Assembly: GCF_900115395.1 (NCBI RefSeq)
Contig: NZ_FOWE01000011.1
Location: 1-64,000, forward strand
DNA: 64,000 bases
Direction of reading: 5' to 3'
Source of the DNA: Geodermatophilus obscurus
GTDB lineage: Bacteria; Actinomycetota; Actinomycetes; Mycobacteriales; Geodermatophilaceae
The notes beneath the pieces are model-generated. The model made no database searches. It was not told the DNA's origin and was given only the letters and a program-made list of their open reading frames with translations. Positions 36,618-45,546 of this stretch are shown here, piece after piece. The position numbers and the translations under genes were made by a program. How positions within the stretch are numbered: the stretch's first letter is position 1; every line of letters begins with the position of its first letter.

Positions 36618-37286
36618 ATGTACAGCTCCGTCCTCGTCCCCTCGCTGCTGACGGCCGCGCTGCTGCTCACGGCCTGTGACGGCGACGACGTCACCCGCAC
36701 CGCATCCGACACCGGTACCGGCTCCTCGGCGCCCTCGACGGCAGAGCCGACCACCCCGACGGCCGAGCCGACCGAGCCCGCCGAGGGGGCGGTCGAGCAG
36801 GCGTCCGGCGACGGGCCCCCGGCCGGGCGGACCCCCGAGCCGACGACACCGGGCGCGACGGCACCGGGCACGTCGCTACCGGGCACGGCGGCACCGGACA
36901 CGGCGGCGCCGGAGCCGCCCGGCGAGCACGCGCCCCAGGACGTGCCGCCCGGCACCGGCCGGCCCGCCGGCTACCCCACCGAGGTCGTCTCGACCCACGG
37001 CGCACGGCTGTGGGGCGTCTACCTGGCCGCGGGCTCCCCGGGCGATGCCGGGGAGTCCCATGCGGTCGGCGAGGCGGAGTCCTTCCTGATCGGCCAGGGG
37101 TTCGCCGGGTCGGGCATCGGCTCGGTCTCCTGCGACCAGGGCGCCGCCGAGCAGCTGGGCGTCGCCCCGGACGACCACCGGGTCGCCGTCTACTTCGCCA
37201 CCGTCGAGCAGGCGCAGCAGTTCGTCGACGTCTACGAGCGGGAACCCCTCGGGACGGCCCTGGTGACCACCTACTGCCTGGACTGA
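36618..37286 (+). CDS. Lipoprotein, unknown function
   Basis: A 222-residue lipoprotein with lipobox LLLTAC (Cys about 20). Residues 25-110 are Pro/Thr/Ala/Gly-rich with PGT(A/S) repeats, a cell-wall-spanning linker. The C-terminal domain (about 120-222: RLWGVYLAAGSPGD... VSCDQGAAEQLG... VAVYFATVEQAQQFVDVYE) has an alpha/beta pattern and two Cys, perhaps SPOR-like. No family is assigned with confidence. AGGAGGT sits 6 nt before the ATG. Confidence 0.75.
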   Translation: MYSSVLVPSLLTAALLLTACDGDDVTRTASDTGTGSSAPSTAEPTTPTAEPTEPAEGAVEQASGDGPPAGRTPEPTTPGATAPGTSLPGTAAPDTAAPEPPGEHAPQDVPPGTGRPAGYPTEVVSTHGARLWGVYLAAGSPGDAGESHAVGEAESFLIGQGFAGSGIGSVSCDQGAAEQLGVAPDDHRVAVYFATVEQAQQFVDVYEREPLGTALVTTYCLD

Positions 37287-37312
37287 CCCCCGCCCCGGCG
37301 GACGATGGTGCG

Positions 37313-38227
37313 GTGACCACCTCTCTGCCCGCGGCGCTCGCCGCCGGACCGGTCGTCGTCGACGGCGGGCTGTCGACCGAGCTCGAGGCGCGGGGGCACG
37401 ACGTGTCCTCCTCGCTGTGGTCGGCGCGGCTGCTGCGCGACGACCCGGACGCCGTCGTCGCGGTCCACGCCGCCTTCGCCGCGGCCGGCGCGCAGGTGGC
37501 GACGACGGCGAGCTACCAGGCGACCGTCGAGGGGTTCGCCGCCGCCGGCCTCGACCGCGCCGGGGCACTGGCACTGGTCGCCCGCTCGGTGGAGCTCGCC
37601 CGCCGCAGCGCCCCGGGGTCGTGGGTCGCGGGCTCGGTCGGGCCCTACGGCGCCGCGCTGGCCGACGGGTCGGAGTACACCGGCGGCTACGTGGCCGAGG
37701 TCGGCGTCGACCGGCTGCGCGCGTTCCACCGGCCGCGGATGGCCGCGCTCGCCGAGGCCGGTGCCGACGTCCTGGCCTGCGAGACCCTCCCCGCCGCCGC
37801 CGAGGTCGAGGCGGTGCTGGCCGAGGCGACGTCGCTCGGCGTGCCGGTGTGGCTGTCGCTGACGACGGTCGTCGACGCCGACGGGGTCGCCCGGACCCGC
37901 CGCGGGGAACGCGCTGCCGACGTGTTCGCGATGGCCCGCGGCGTGCCCGAGGTGGTCGCCGTCGGGGTCAACTGCACCGACCCGGCCGCCGTCGGGCCGG
38001 CCCTGGACGCCGCCGCGGCGGCCGGGCTCCCCCTGCTGGCCTGCCCCAACAGCGGGGAGGTCTGGGACGCCGCGGCCAGGCGGTGGAGGGGCACCGGCGA
38101 CGTCGACACCGCCGCCGTCCCCGGGTGGGTCCGGGCCGGTGCGCGGCTGGTCGGCGGCTGCTGCCGCGTCGGCCCGGCCGGCATCGCCGCGATCGCCCGC
38201 ACGCTGCGCCACGATCAGGGTCCCTGA
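37313..38227 (+). CDS. mmuM: Homocysteine S-methyltransferase
   Basis: Zinc-dependent enzyme that transfers a methyl group, usually from S-methylmethionine, to homocysteine to form methionine. The 304-residue protein has DGGLSTELEARG, TTASYQAT, ACETLPAAAEVEAV, the first zinc Cys in VGVNCT and the paired Cys of GGCCRVGP. GTG start. Its stop codon lies inside the first hairpin of a repeat element. No mmuP-like permease gene is adjacent. Confidence 0.9.
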   Translation: MTTSLPAALAAGPVVVDGGLSTELEARGHDVSSSLWSARLLRDDPDAVVAVHAAFAAAGAQVATTASYQATVEGFAAAGLDRAGALALVARSVELARRSAPGSWVAGSVGPYGAALADGSEYTGGYVAEVGVDRLRAFHRPRMAALAEAGADVLACETLPAAAEVEAVLAEATSLGVPVWLSLTTVVDADGVARTRRGERAADVFAMARGVPEVVAVGVNCTDPAAVGPALDAAAAAGLPLLACPNSGEVWDAAARRWRGTGDVDTAAVPGWVRAGARLVGGCCRVGPAGIAAIARTLRHDQGP

Positions 38228-38296
38228 TCGTGCGGCGTCCTCCCTCACGGTGGGACGTGAGGGAGGACGCCCGACGATCAGGTCACCTGATCATCG
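38210..38296. repeat. Triple-hairpin element, copy 1
   Basis: Three consecutive inverted repeats. A: CACGATCAGGG and CCCTGATCGTG with a 1-nt centre (38210-38232). B: 15-bp arms beginning GCGTCCTCCCTCACG around GTGGGA (38235-38270). C: GATCAGGT and ACCTGATC with a mismatched flank (38272-38296). Hairpin B is identical in copy 2 at 62722-62809. The element lies between convergent mmuM and SDR genes and contains the mmuM stop, so it may act as a bidirectional terminator. Confidence 0.85.
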
Positions 38297-38307
38297 CGGG
38301 ACTGCGC

Positions 38308-39165
38308 TCAGAGGATCGGGTTGCCCCCGGTGACGGCGACCCGCGCACCCGAGACGTAGGACGCCTCGTCACTGGCCAGCAGCACGTACACCGGTGCCAG
38401 CTCGGCGGGCTGCGCGGCGCGGCCGAGCGGGACCTCCGAGCCGAAGCTCGCGACCTTCTCCGCGTCCATCGTCGCGGGGATCAGCGGCGTCCACACCGGC
38501 CCGGGCGCGACGCTGTTGGCCCGGATCCCCTTGTCCCCGTACATCTGGGCGAGGCTCGCCGTGAAGTTGGCGATCCCGGCCTTGGTCATCGCGTACGGCG
38601 CCAGGTTGGGCCGCGGCATGTCGGAGTTGACCGACGACGAGTTGATGATCGACGCCCCCGGCTGCATGTGCGGGATGGCGTCCTTGCACAGGACGAACAT
38701 GGCGGTGAGGTTGAGGGCCACCGTGTGGTCCCACTCCTCGTCGCTGATCTCGTCGAGCGTCTGGTGGGACATCTGGAACGCGGCGTTGTTGACCAGGACG
38801 TCGATGCCGCCGAGCTCCTCGACCGCCCTGGGGATGATCGTCTTGGCGTGCGCCCGGTCGGACAGGTCACCGGGCACGAGCACGCACCTGCGGCCGGCCT
38901 CCTCGACGTAGCGGGCCGTCTCCTGGGCGTCCTCGTGCTCGGACAGGTAGGAGATGAGGACGTCGGCGCCCTCGCGGGCGAAGGCGATCGCGACCGCACG
39001 GCCGATGCCGCTGTCGCCGCCGGTGATGACGGCGCGCTTGCCGGTCAGCTTCCCGGAGCCGCGGTAGGACTCCTCGCCGTGGTCGGGCTTGGGGTCCATC
39101 TCACCGAGCGTCCCGGGCGGGGACTGCTGCTGCTCGGGCTGGGACTCGGGGCGCGGTGACGACAC
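38308..39165 (-). CDS. General-stress-type SDR oxidoreductase
   Basis: A 285-residue SDR of the YdaD/YhdF type. It has a polar N-terminal extension (QPEQQQSPPGTLGEMDPKPD), the cofactor motif TGGDSGIGRA, NNAAFQ, a catalytic Ser in SSSVNS and YAMTK. In Bacillus the relative GSP39 belongs to the sigma-B regulon. A possible GTTC-N16-GGGTAG stress promoter lies upstream at 39265-39240 on the minus strand. GTG start with GAGGAG upstream. Substrate unknown. Confidence 0.87.
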   Translation of the reverse strand: MSSPRPESQPEQQQSPPGTLGEMDPKPDHGEESYRGSGKLTGKRAVITGGDSGIGRAVAIAFAREGADVLISYLSEHEDAQETARYVEEAGRRCVLVPGDLSDRAHAKTIIPRAVEELGGIDVLVNNAAFQMSHQTLDEISDEEWDHTVALNLTAMFVLCKDAIPHMQPGASIINSSSVNSDMPRPNLAPYAMTKAGIANFTASLAQMYGDKGIRANSVAPGPVWTPLIPATMDAEKVASFGSEVPLGRAAQPAELAPVYVLLASDEASYVSGARVAVTGGNPIL

Positions 39166-39239
39166 GGGTTTCTCCTCGGTGCACGGTCGGGCGGCGCGCG
39201 GTGTCGGGGTGGTCTCCCCCGCACCGCGTCGCCGTCCCG

Positions 39240-39265
39240 CTACCCCGCACCCTGCCGCCGGGAAC
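39240..39265 (-). promoter_or_regulatory. Possible stress-sigma promoter for SDR
   Basis: On the minus strand GTTC (39265-39262) and GGGTAG (39245-39240) are separated by 16 nt, similar to the GTTT/GGGTAT general-stress pattern. It lies 74 nt upstream of the SDR GTG. One mismatch in the -35 makes it weaker than the 32730 site. Confidence 0.3.
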
Positions 39266-39285
39266 CGCCCGGCGGCCGTCCGGCG

Positions 39286-39423
39286 TCAGGCGGCGCGGGT
39301 CGTCCGGACCGGCGTCGGCGCCGGCATCTCCCAGCGCATCTCCATGTGCCGCCGGCCGTCGCGGCCGGTCACGGGCACCCAGTGGACCAACGGTCGTTCC
39401 TCGATGCGCATCTGCCCCGCCAT
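39286..39423 (-). CDS. Small 45-residue protein
   Basis: A short complete frame, MAGQMRIEERPLVHWVPVTG followed by RDGRRHMEMRWEMPAP and ending TTRAA. Codon third positions are GC-rich. AGGAAGTGAACGAGAG precedes the ATG, with GAG close to it. The compact, Trp-containing and charged sequence looks like a conserved small protein rather than noise. It is upstream of the stress SDR on the same strand. No known function. It is the only gene I see in the 39166-39556 interval. Confidence 0.6.
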   Translation of the reverse strand: MAGQMRIEERPLVHWVPVTGRDGRRHMEMRWEMPAPTPVRTTRAA

Positions 39424-39556
39424 CTCTCGTTCACTTCCTGTTCACCTTTCTACCCCTTCGGCGCCATGTACGCGCTCCTGGACGGGTCGTTGCCGTTTCG
39501 TGACCTCCGGGCGACCCGCCGGGCGGCCGGGGGCATCGGGCACGCTGGTGGCCACG

Positions 39557-42133
39557 ATGACCGCCACCGCACCCCTCCCCCTGCTCGACGACCCCGGCGA
39601 CCTCACCGCCTTGCGCGCCCGGGGCGACGACGCCGACGAGCTGTTCACCTCCTTCGCCGCCTGGGCCGAGGACGGCGGCACGCCGCTGTACGCGCACCAG
39701 GAGGAGGCGCTCATCGAGCTGGTCAGCGGCGCCAACGTCGTCCTGGCGACGCCGACCGGCTCGGGCAAGTCGCTGGTGGCCACCGGCGCCCAGTACGCCG
39801 CGCTGGCCGCGGGACGGCGCAGCTACTACACGGCCCCGATCAAGGCGCTGGTCAGCGAGAAGTTCTTCGCGCTGTGCGGGGTGTTCGGGGCGGCCAACGT
39901 CGGCATGCTCACCGGGGACGCGAGCGTCAACGCCGGCGCGCCGGTCATCGCCTGCACCGCGGAGATCCTGGCCAACGTGGCGCTGCGCGAGGGTGGGCCA
40001 CCGGAGACGAGCACGGCCGACATCGGGCTCGTCGTCATGGACGAGTTCCACTTCTACGGCGACCCCGACCGCGGCTGGGCCTGGCAGGTGCCCCTGCTGG
40101 AGCTCCCGCGCGCCCAGTTCCTGCTGATGAGCGCGACCCTCGGCGACACCACCCGGCTGCGCGAGGACCTCACCCGCCGCACCGGCCGGCCCACCGCGCT
40201 GGTCGCCTCCGCCGAGCGCCCGGTGCCGCTGCACCACTGGTACGCGACCACCCCGGCGCACGAGACGATCCAGGAGCTGCTCGACACCCGGCAGGCGCCG
40301 GTCTACGTCGTCCACTTCACCCAGGCCGCGGCGCTGGAGCGGGCGCAGGCGCTGATGAGCGTCAACGTGTCGACGAAGGAGGAGAAGGCGGCGATCGCCG
40401 CGGCCATCGGCGGCTTCCGGTTCACGAGCGCGTTCGGGCAGACGCTGTCGCGGCTGGTGCGCCACGGCATCGGCGTCCACCACGCCGGGATGCTGCCGAA
40501 GTACCGGCGGCTGGTGGAGACCCTCGCCCAGGCCGGCCTGCTCAAGGTCATCTGCGGCACCGACACCCTCGGCGTCGGCATCAACGTGCCGATCCGCACC
40601 GTCCTGTTCTCCGCGCTGAGCAAGTACGACGGCACCCGCACGCGGCTGCTCAACGCCCGGGAGTTCCACCAGATCGCCGGGCGGGCCGGCCGCGCCGGCT
40701 ACGACACCGCGGGCACCGTCGTCGTGCAGGCGCCCGAGCACGAGGTGGAGAACCTGCGGCAGTTCGCCAAGGTCGCCGACGACCCGAAGAAGCGCCGCAA
40801 GCTGGTCCGCAAGAAGGTCCCCGACGGGATGGTGCCGTGGTCCAAGGCGACCATGGAGCGCCTCGTCGACGCCGAGCCCGAGCCGCTGAGCAGCTCCTTC
40901 CGCGTGACGACGGCGATGCTGCTCGACGTCGTCGACCGGCCCGGCGACCCGGTCGCCGCGATGCGCCGGCTGCTCACCGACAACCACGAGCCCCGCAAGC
41001 GGCAGCTGCGGCACATCCGCGAGGCCATCGGCATCGCCCGCTCGCTGCTGCAGGCCGGCGTGCTCGAGCGGCTGCCCGAGCCCGAGCCCGACGGCCGCCG
41101 CCACCGGCTGACGGTCGACCTGCCGCCGGACTTCGCGCTCAACTCCCCGCTGTCGACGTTCGCGCTGGCCGCCGTCGAGCTCCTCGACCCCGACTCCGAC
41201 ACCCACGCCCTCGACGTCGTCAGCGTGCTGGAGGCCACCCTCGACGACCCCCGGCAGGTGCTGGCCGCGCAGGCCAACAAGGCGCGCGGCGAGGCGGTCG
41301 CGCAGATGAAGGCCGAGGGCATCGAGTACGAGGAGCGCATCGAGCTCCTCGAGGACGTCACGTACCCGAAGCCGCTGGAGGAGCTCCTCGAGCACGCCTT
41401 CGAGGTCTACGTCCGCAGCAACCCGTGGGCCCGCGACGCGCACCCCTCCCCGAAGGCCGTCGTCCGCGAGATGTGGGAGCGGGCGATGACGTTCAAGGAG
41501 TTCGTCTCCACCTACGGCCTGACCCGGTCGGAGGGCGCGGTGCTGCGCTACCTGTCCGACGCGGTCAAGGCGCTGCGGTCCGGCGTCCCGGCCGCGGCGC
41601 GGACGGAGGAGGTCACCGACCTCGTCGAGTGGCTCGGCGAGCTCGTGCGGCAGGTGGACTCGAGCCTGCTCGACGAGTGGGAGCAGCTCACCAGCCCGGA
41701 CTCACCGCTCGACGCGCCGGTCGCCGTCCCGGCGCGGGCCCGGCCGCTGACCGGCAACGAGCGGGCCTTCACCGCGATGGTCCGCAACGCCCTGTTCTCC
41801 CGCGTGCAGCTGTGGGGCCGGCGGCGCTGGTACGACCTCGGCGAGCTCGACGCCGGCTCCGGCTGGGACGCCGAGCGGTGGGGCGAGGTGGTGCGCGCCT
41901 ACTTCGCCGAGCACGCCGAGGTGCGCACCGGCGCCGACGCCCGCGGGGCGGCCCTGCTGGTCTGGGACCGCGGCACGCCCGGGGTGTGGCGGGTGCGGCA
42001 GATCGTCGACGACCCGGCCGGGGACCACGACTGGGGCATCGACGCCGAGGTGGACCTCGCGGCCTCCGACGAGGCCGGCGAGCTCGTGCTGCGGGTCGTG
42101 GGCGCCGGCCGCCGGGACGACGCGTGGACCTGA
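39557..42133 (+). CDS. DEAD/DEAH-box helicase with DUF3516
   Basis: Superfamily 2 helicase of 858 residues. Walker A is in LATPTGSGKSLVATG, motif Ia in TAPIKALVSEKFF, motif II in LVVMDEFHFYGDPDRGW (DEFH), motif III in LMSATLGD, and motif VI in EFHQIAGRAGRAGYD. The C-terminal half is the DUF3516 domain known from actinobacterial proteins. It resembles Ski2/Mtr4-like helicases, so RNA or DNA processing is possible, but the role is not established. ATG 39557 is used; GTG 39548 is in frame. It overlaps the next gene by 10 bp. Confidence 0.9.
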   Translation: MTATAPLPLLDDPGDLTALRARGDDADELFTSFAAWAEDGGTPLYAHQEEALIELVSGANVVLATPTGSGKSLVATGAQYAALAAGRRSYYTAPIKALVSEKFFALCGVFGAANVGMLTGDASVNAGAPVIACTAEILANVALREGGPPETSTADIGLVVMDEFHFYGDPDRGWAWQVPLLELPRAQFLLMSATLGDTTRLREDLTRRTGRPTALVASAERPVPLHHWYATTPAHETIQELLDTRQAPVYVVHFTQAAALERAQALMSVNVSTKEEKAAIAAAIGGFRFTSAFGQTLSRLVRHGIGVHHAGMLPKYRRLVETLAQAGLLKVICGTDTLGVGINVPIRTVLFSALSKYDGTRTRLLNAREFHQIAGRAGRAGYDTAGTVVVQAPEHEVENLRQFAKVADDPKKRRKLVRKKVPDGMVPWSKATMERLVDAEPEPLSSSFRVTTAMLLDVVDRPGDPVAAMRRLLTDNHEPRKRQLRHIREAIGIARSLLQAGVLERLPEPEPDGRRHRLTVDLPPDFALNSPLSTFALAAVELLDPDSDTHALDVVSVLEATLDDPRQVLAAQANKARGEAVAQMKAEGIEYEERIELLEDVTYPKPLEELLEHAFEVYVRSNPWARDAHPSPKAVVREMWERAMTFKEFVSTYGLTRSEGAVLRYLSDAVKALRSGVPAAARTEEVTDLVEWLGELVRQVDSSLLDEWEQLTSPDSPLDAPVAVPARARPLTGNERAFTAMVRNALFSRVQLWGRRRWYDLGELDAGSGWDAERWGEVVRAYFAEHAEVRTGADARGAALLVWDRGTPGVWRVRQIVDDPAGDHDWGIDAEVDLAASDEAGELVLRVVGAGRRDDAWT

Positions 42134-42702
42134 GGCACGCCACGACCGCGCGGCTGCGGCTCGACGCCGTCGTCCCCGCCGACCTCGACGAGCACCACGC
42201 GCTGCTGTCCGACCCCGGCGCGTGGGAGCACCTGCCCTCCGGCCGGCACACCTCGCGCGAGCGGACGGCTGCCGGGATCGGCGCACCGGTGCGCCACTGG
42301 ACGGCCGACGGGCTGGGCTCCTGGTCGGCGCGGCTGCGCGGGGACGTCGGGGACCTGCCCGCCGGGCGGTTCGTCGGCACCGGCGGCTGTGCCCGCCGCC
42401 AGGGCACGCGGTGGTGGAACCTCTCCTACCGGTTCACCCCGCCGGCGTGGGGCCACGGGCTGGCCGGCGAGCTCGTGACCGCCGCCCTCGACGCCGCCCG
42501 CGCCGTCGCCCCGGAGCGGCCGGCGGTCGCCTGCCTGCTGGAGCACGACACCGCCTCGCGCCGGCGGGCCGAGCGGGCGGGACCGACCCTCGTCCGGCGC
42601 GGCCCGGACGCCGGCAACCCCGACCCGGCCGCCGTCCGGCTGGTGCCGGCCGGCCGGCCGCTCGACGACGACCTGCTCGCCGCGGTCACCGCGCTCGCGT
42701 GA
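42124..42702 (+). CDS. GNAT-family acetyltransferase (RimJ-like)
   Basis: A 192-residue protein with a RimJ/RimL layout: TTARLRLDAVVPADLDEHHALLSDP at the start, then WNLSYRFTPPAWGHGLAGELVTAALDAAR, which carries the acetyl-CoA loop, and VACLLEHDTASRRRAERAG. GTG start inside the helicase tail suggests coupling. The substrate is unknown. Confidence 0.82.
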   Translation: MDLRHATTARLRLDAVVPADLDEHHALLSDPGAWEHLPSGRHTSRERTAAGIGAPVRHWTADGLGSWSARLRGDVGDLPAGRFVGTGGCARRQGTRWWNLSYRFTPPAWGHGLAGELVTAALDAARAVAPERPAVACLLEHDTASRRRAERAGPTLVRRGPDAGNPDPAAVRLVPAGRPLDDDLLAAVTALA

Positions 42703-42724
42703 GGCGACGGCCGGCGGTGGCGGC

Positions 42725-43498
42725 GTGACCCCGGTGGAGGTGCTCGCGGTCGCGGTGGCCGGGCTGGCCGCGGGAGCGATCAACGCCGTCGTCGGCTCGG
42801 GGACGCTGGTGACCTTCCCGGTGCTGCTCGCCACCGGCCTGCCGCCGGTGACGGCGAGCGTGTCCAACAGCCTGGGCCTGGTCCCGGGCAGCCTCGGCGG
42901 CGCGGTGGGCTACCGGCGGGAGCTCACCGGGCAGCGCGGCCTGCTGCTGCGGCTGCTGCCGGCGTCGGCGCTCGGGGCGGTGACCGGCGCCTTCCTGCTG
43001 CTGCACCTGCCCGCCGCGGCGTTCGAGGCGGTCGTGCCGGTGCTGGTCGGCCTGGCCGTGGTGCTGGTCGCGGTCCAGCCGCTGCTGACCCGTCGGCTGG
43101 CCGGCCCCCGGACCGGCCCGCACGGGACCCCGCGGGGGTGGCGGCTGGCCGGGCTGGTGGCCGCCGCGTACGGCACCGGCAGCTACGGCGGCTACTTCGC
43201 CGCCAGCCAGGGCGTGCTCCAGGTGGGCCTGTTCGGCCTGCTGCTCACCGAGCCGCTGCAGCGCCTCAACGCGCTGAAGAACGTGCTGTCCTCGGCGGTC
43301 AACGCCGTCGCGGCCCTGGTCTACGTGCTCGTCGCTCCCGACCGGGTCGCCTGGACGGCGGCGGCGCTGGTCGCCGCCGGCTCGCTCGCCGGCGGGCTGC
43401 TCGGCGCGCGGTACGGCCGGCGGCTGTCGTCCGCGGTGCTGCGGGCGGCGATCGTCGTGCTGGGGGTCGTCGCCGTCGTGGTGCTGGTGGCCCGGTGA
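42725..43498 (+). CDS. TSUP-family permease 1
   Basis: A 257-residue integral membrane protein of the TauE/SafE (sulfite or sulfonate export) family. It has about eight hydrophobic helices and duplicated family motifs: NAVVGSGTLVTFPVLLATGLPPVTASVSNSLGLVPGS early and YGGYFAASQGVL with NALKNVLSSAVNAVAALVY late. Its stop overlaps the second permease start as GTGA, so the two may form a heteromer or be redundant. Confidence 0.88.
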   Translation: MTPVEVLAVAVAGLAAGAINAVVGSGTLVTFPVLLATGLPPVTASVSNSLGLVPGSLGGAVGYRRELTGQRGLLLRLLPASALGAVTGAFLLLHLPAAAFEAVVPVLVGLAVVLVAVQPLLTRRLAGPRTGPHGTPRGWRLAGLVAAAYGTGSYGGYFAASQGVLQVGLFGLLLTEPLQRLNALKNVLSSAVNAVAALVYVLVAPDRVAWTAAALVAAGSLAGGLLGARYGRRLSSAVLRAAIVVLGVVAVVVLVAR

Positions 43499-44259
43499 GC
43501 GTGCTCGAGTGGTCCCTGCTGGTGGTAGCCGGCCTGGGCGCGGGACTCACGGGGAGCATCGCCGGGCTCGCCTCGCTGGTGAGCTACCCCGCACTCCTGG
43601 CGACCGGGCTGCCGCCGGTGACGGCGAACGTCACCAACACCGTCGCGCTCGTGCTCACCAGCGTGGGGTCGGTGAGCGCCTCCCGGCCGGAGCTGACCGG
43701 TCAGGGCCGCCGGCTGCTGCCGATGGTGGCCGCCGGGGTGCTCGGCGGCTCGGCGGGCGCGGGGCTGCTGCTGATCACCCCCGCCGAGGCGTTCGAGCGA
43801 CTGGTGCCGGTGCTCATCGGCGGGGCGGCGCTGGCGATCCTGCTGCAGCGCCCCCCGCGCGAGCTCGCCGCCGAGGGCCGCCGCACCCGGCGCGGCCGGG
43901 ACCCGTGGTGGCTGGTCGCCGGCACGGCACTGGTGGCCGTCTACGGCGGCTACTTCGGCGCCGCGGCCGGGGTGCTGCTGCTGGCGCTGTTCCTGCTCGG
44001 CACCGGCGAGGGCCTGCCGCGCAGCAACGCCCTGAAGAACGTCGTCCTGGGCGCGGCCAACGCGGTGGCCGCCGTCGGCTTCGTGGTGCTCGCTCCCGTG
44101 GCGTGGAGTGCCGCGCTGCCGCTGGCCCTGGGCTGCCTGGCCGGCGGCCGGCTCGGGCCGCGGGTGGTCCGGCGGGTCCCGCAGGTGCTGCTGCGCCGCC
44201 TGATCGCGCTGGCCGGCCTGGCCCTCGCGGTGGTCCTGGCGGTGGACGCCTACGGCTGA
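43495..44259 (+). CDS. TSUP-family permease 2
   Basis: A 254-residue TauE/SafE-type permease clearly paralogous to the gene before it: SIAGLASLVSYPALLATGLPPVTANVTNTVALV and VYGGYFGAAAGVLLLAL with NALKNVVLGAANAVAAVGFV. GTG start fixed by the GTGA overlap. The first motif has SIAGLAS where its neighbour has NAVVGSG, so the pair may have different substrates. Confidence 0.88.
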   Translation: MSVLEWSLLVVAGLGAGLTGSIAGLASLVSYPALLATGLPPVTANVTNTVALVLTSVGSVSASRPELTGQGRRLLPMVAAGVLGGSAGAGLLLITPAEAFERLVPVLIGGAALAILLQRPPRELAAEGRRTRRGRDPWWLVAGTALVAVYGGYFGAAAGVLLLALFLLGTGEGLPRSNALKNVVLGAANAVAAVGFVVLAPVAWSAALPLALGCLAGGRLGPRVVRRVPQVLLRRLIALAGLALAVVLAVDAYG

Positions 44260-44334
44260 GCGACCCCGGTGTGGTGCGCGCGGGACCAGGGGACGAAGGT
44301 GTCCCTGCAGCGGAGGACGAGAGGACGGCAGAGG

Positions 44335-45117
44335 GTGGACACGAACGACGCGGCAGGACGGTTCCTCGATGCGTTGCAGGACCCGGCGTCCGACGGCGAG
44401 GGAGGTCCGGAGATGGCGCCCTCGCGGCTGGCGCGGGCCTTCGCCCAGGCGGTCGGCGTGGACGGCGCCGCGCTGAGCATCCACGAGGGTGCGGGCCTGC
44501 GGACCCCGATCGGGGCCAGCGACCGCACCACCTCGCACGCCGAGCAGCTGCAGTTCACGGCCGGCGACGGGCCGTGCCTCCGCGCCCACGACACCGGCCG
44601 GGCGATCGTCTTCGACCTCGAGGACATCGCCCGCAACTGGCCCGAGCTGCACTCGGCCCTGCTCGGTGAGACGCCCTACCGGGCCGTCTTCTCGTTGCCG
44701 CTGGCCCCGCCGCTGGGGCCGACGGTCATCGTCGACCTGTACGCCCGCGAACTCGACACCCTCAGCTCCGTGCCGCGGGACGACGTCGAGGCGGCGCTGC
44801 TCGTGCTGACCGAGGAGCTGGTGCGCTCCTCGGCCTCCGAGCCGGTCGACGAGGGCGCCCGCTGGTGGGACTCCCCCGACGCCCGCCGCCGCAGCCGGGT
44901 CTGGCAGGCCACCGGCGTGGCCACCGTGGCGCTGGGCCTCGACGTCGTCGACACGCTCACCGTGCTGCGCGCGCACGCCTTCGCCACCGGCCGGGTGGTC
45001 GACGACGTGGCCGACGACATCGTCGAGGGGCGGCTGGACCCCGCCAGCCTGCGCGACCCCGACCCCCGGTCCTCCTCCGGGCCGGACACCGATCCCGGCG
45101 CGGAGTCGTCGGGCTGA
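44335..45117 (+). CDS. GAF-ANTAR regulator
   Basis: A 260-residue protein of the same architecture as the one at 24033. The GAF domain (about 35-165, with AEQLQFTAGDGPCLRAHDTG) is followed by a C-terminal ANTAR-like helical domain (RSRVWQATGVATVALGLDVVDTLTVLRAHAF...). The canonical ANTAR start (I..AKG) is replaced by VWQATGVA, so the RNA-binding part is more divergent than in the first copy. GTG start after GAGG. Confidence 0.8.
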   Translation: MDTNDAAGRFLDALQDPASDGEGGPEMAPSRLARAFAQAVGVDGAALSIHEGAGLRTPIGASDRTTSHAEQLQFTAGDGPCLRAHDTGRAIVFDLEDIARNWPELHSALLGETPYRAVFSLPLAPPLGPTVIVDLYARELDTLSSVPRDDVEAALLVLTEELVRSSASEPVDEGARWWDSPDARRRSRVWQATGVATVALGLDVVDTLTVLRAHAFATGRVVDDVADDIVEGRLDPASLRDPDPRSSSGPDTDPGAESSG

Positions 45118-45146
45118 CGTCCGCGCCGGCCCGGCCGGCGTGCCGG

Positions 45147-45434
45147 TCAGGTCAGGGGCCGCGCGTCCGCCACGTCGTACTCGGCCACCGAGGCCGAGAG
45201 GATCGCCGCGCTCTGCTCACCGCTGGGACCGCTGCCGCGGAACGCCTCGACGGCCGACCGCGTCTCCCAGCGCTCCAGGACGACGATGCGGCCGGGGTCC
45301 ACCAGGTCGGCGGCGAGGGCGAAGTCCAGGCAGCCCGGTGCCCGGCGGGCCTGCTCCACGACGGCCACGCAGCCGGCGAGGTAGGCCTCGCGCAGTCCGG
45401 GGTCGACGACGACGTGTCCCGCGACGACGACCAT
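45147..45434 (-). CDS. Antibiotic-biosynthesis-monooxygenase (ABM) domain protein
   Basis: A 95-residue dimeric ferredoxin-like fold: MVVVAGHVVVDPGLREAYL, RRAPGCLDFALAADLVDPGRIVVLERWETRSAVEAF. These small enzymes oxidise quinol-type substrates or bind heme-like compounds. The ATG has GGAGGAG 6 nt upstream; an upstream GTG giving 117 residues is less likely. Confidence 0.8.
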   Translation of the reverse strand: MVVVAGHVVVDPGLREAYLAGCVAVVEQARRAPGCLDFALAADLVDPGRIVVLERWETRSAVEAFRGSGPSGEQSAAILSASVAEYDVADARPLT

Positions 45435-45546
45435 GCGCTGCTCCTCCGTGGTGGTCCGGACGTCCGTGCAGGGCAGACCCCTCGCCGCGAGCGCAGTCAT
45501 CGGTCGTCGCCGCCACGGTGCCGACCGTCACCACCGGGCGCCGTGC

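Noticed and set aside
39431-41443. Minus-strand frame of 670 codons opposite the helicase
   Set aside because: Helicase motifs I-VI are continuous on the plus strand; the opposite frame has no motif and atypical codon use.
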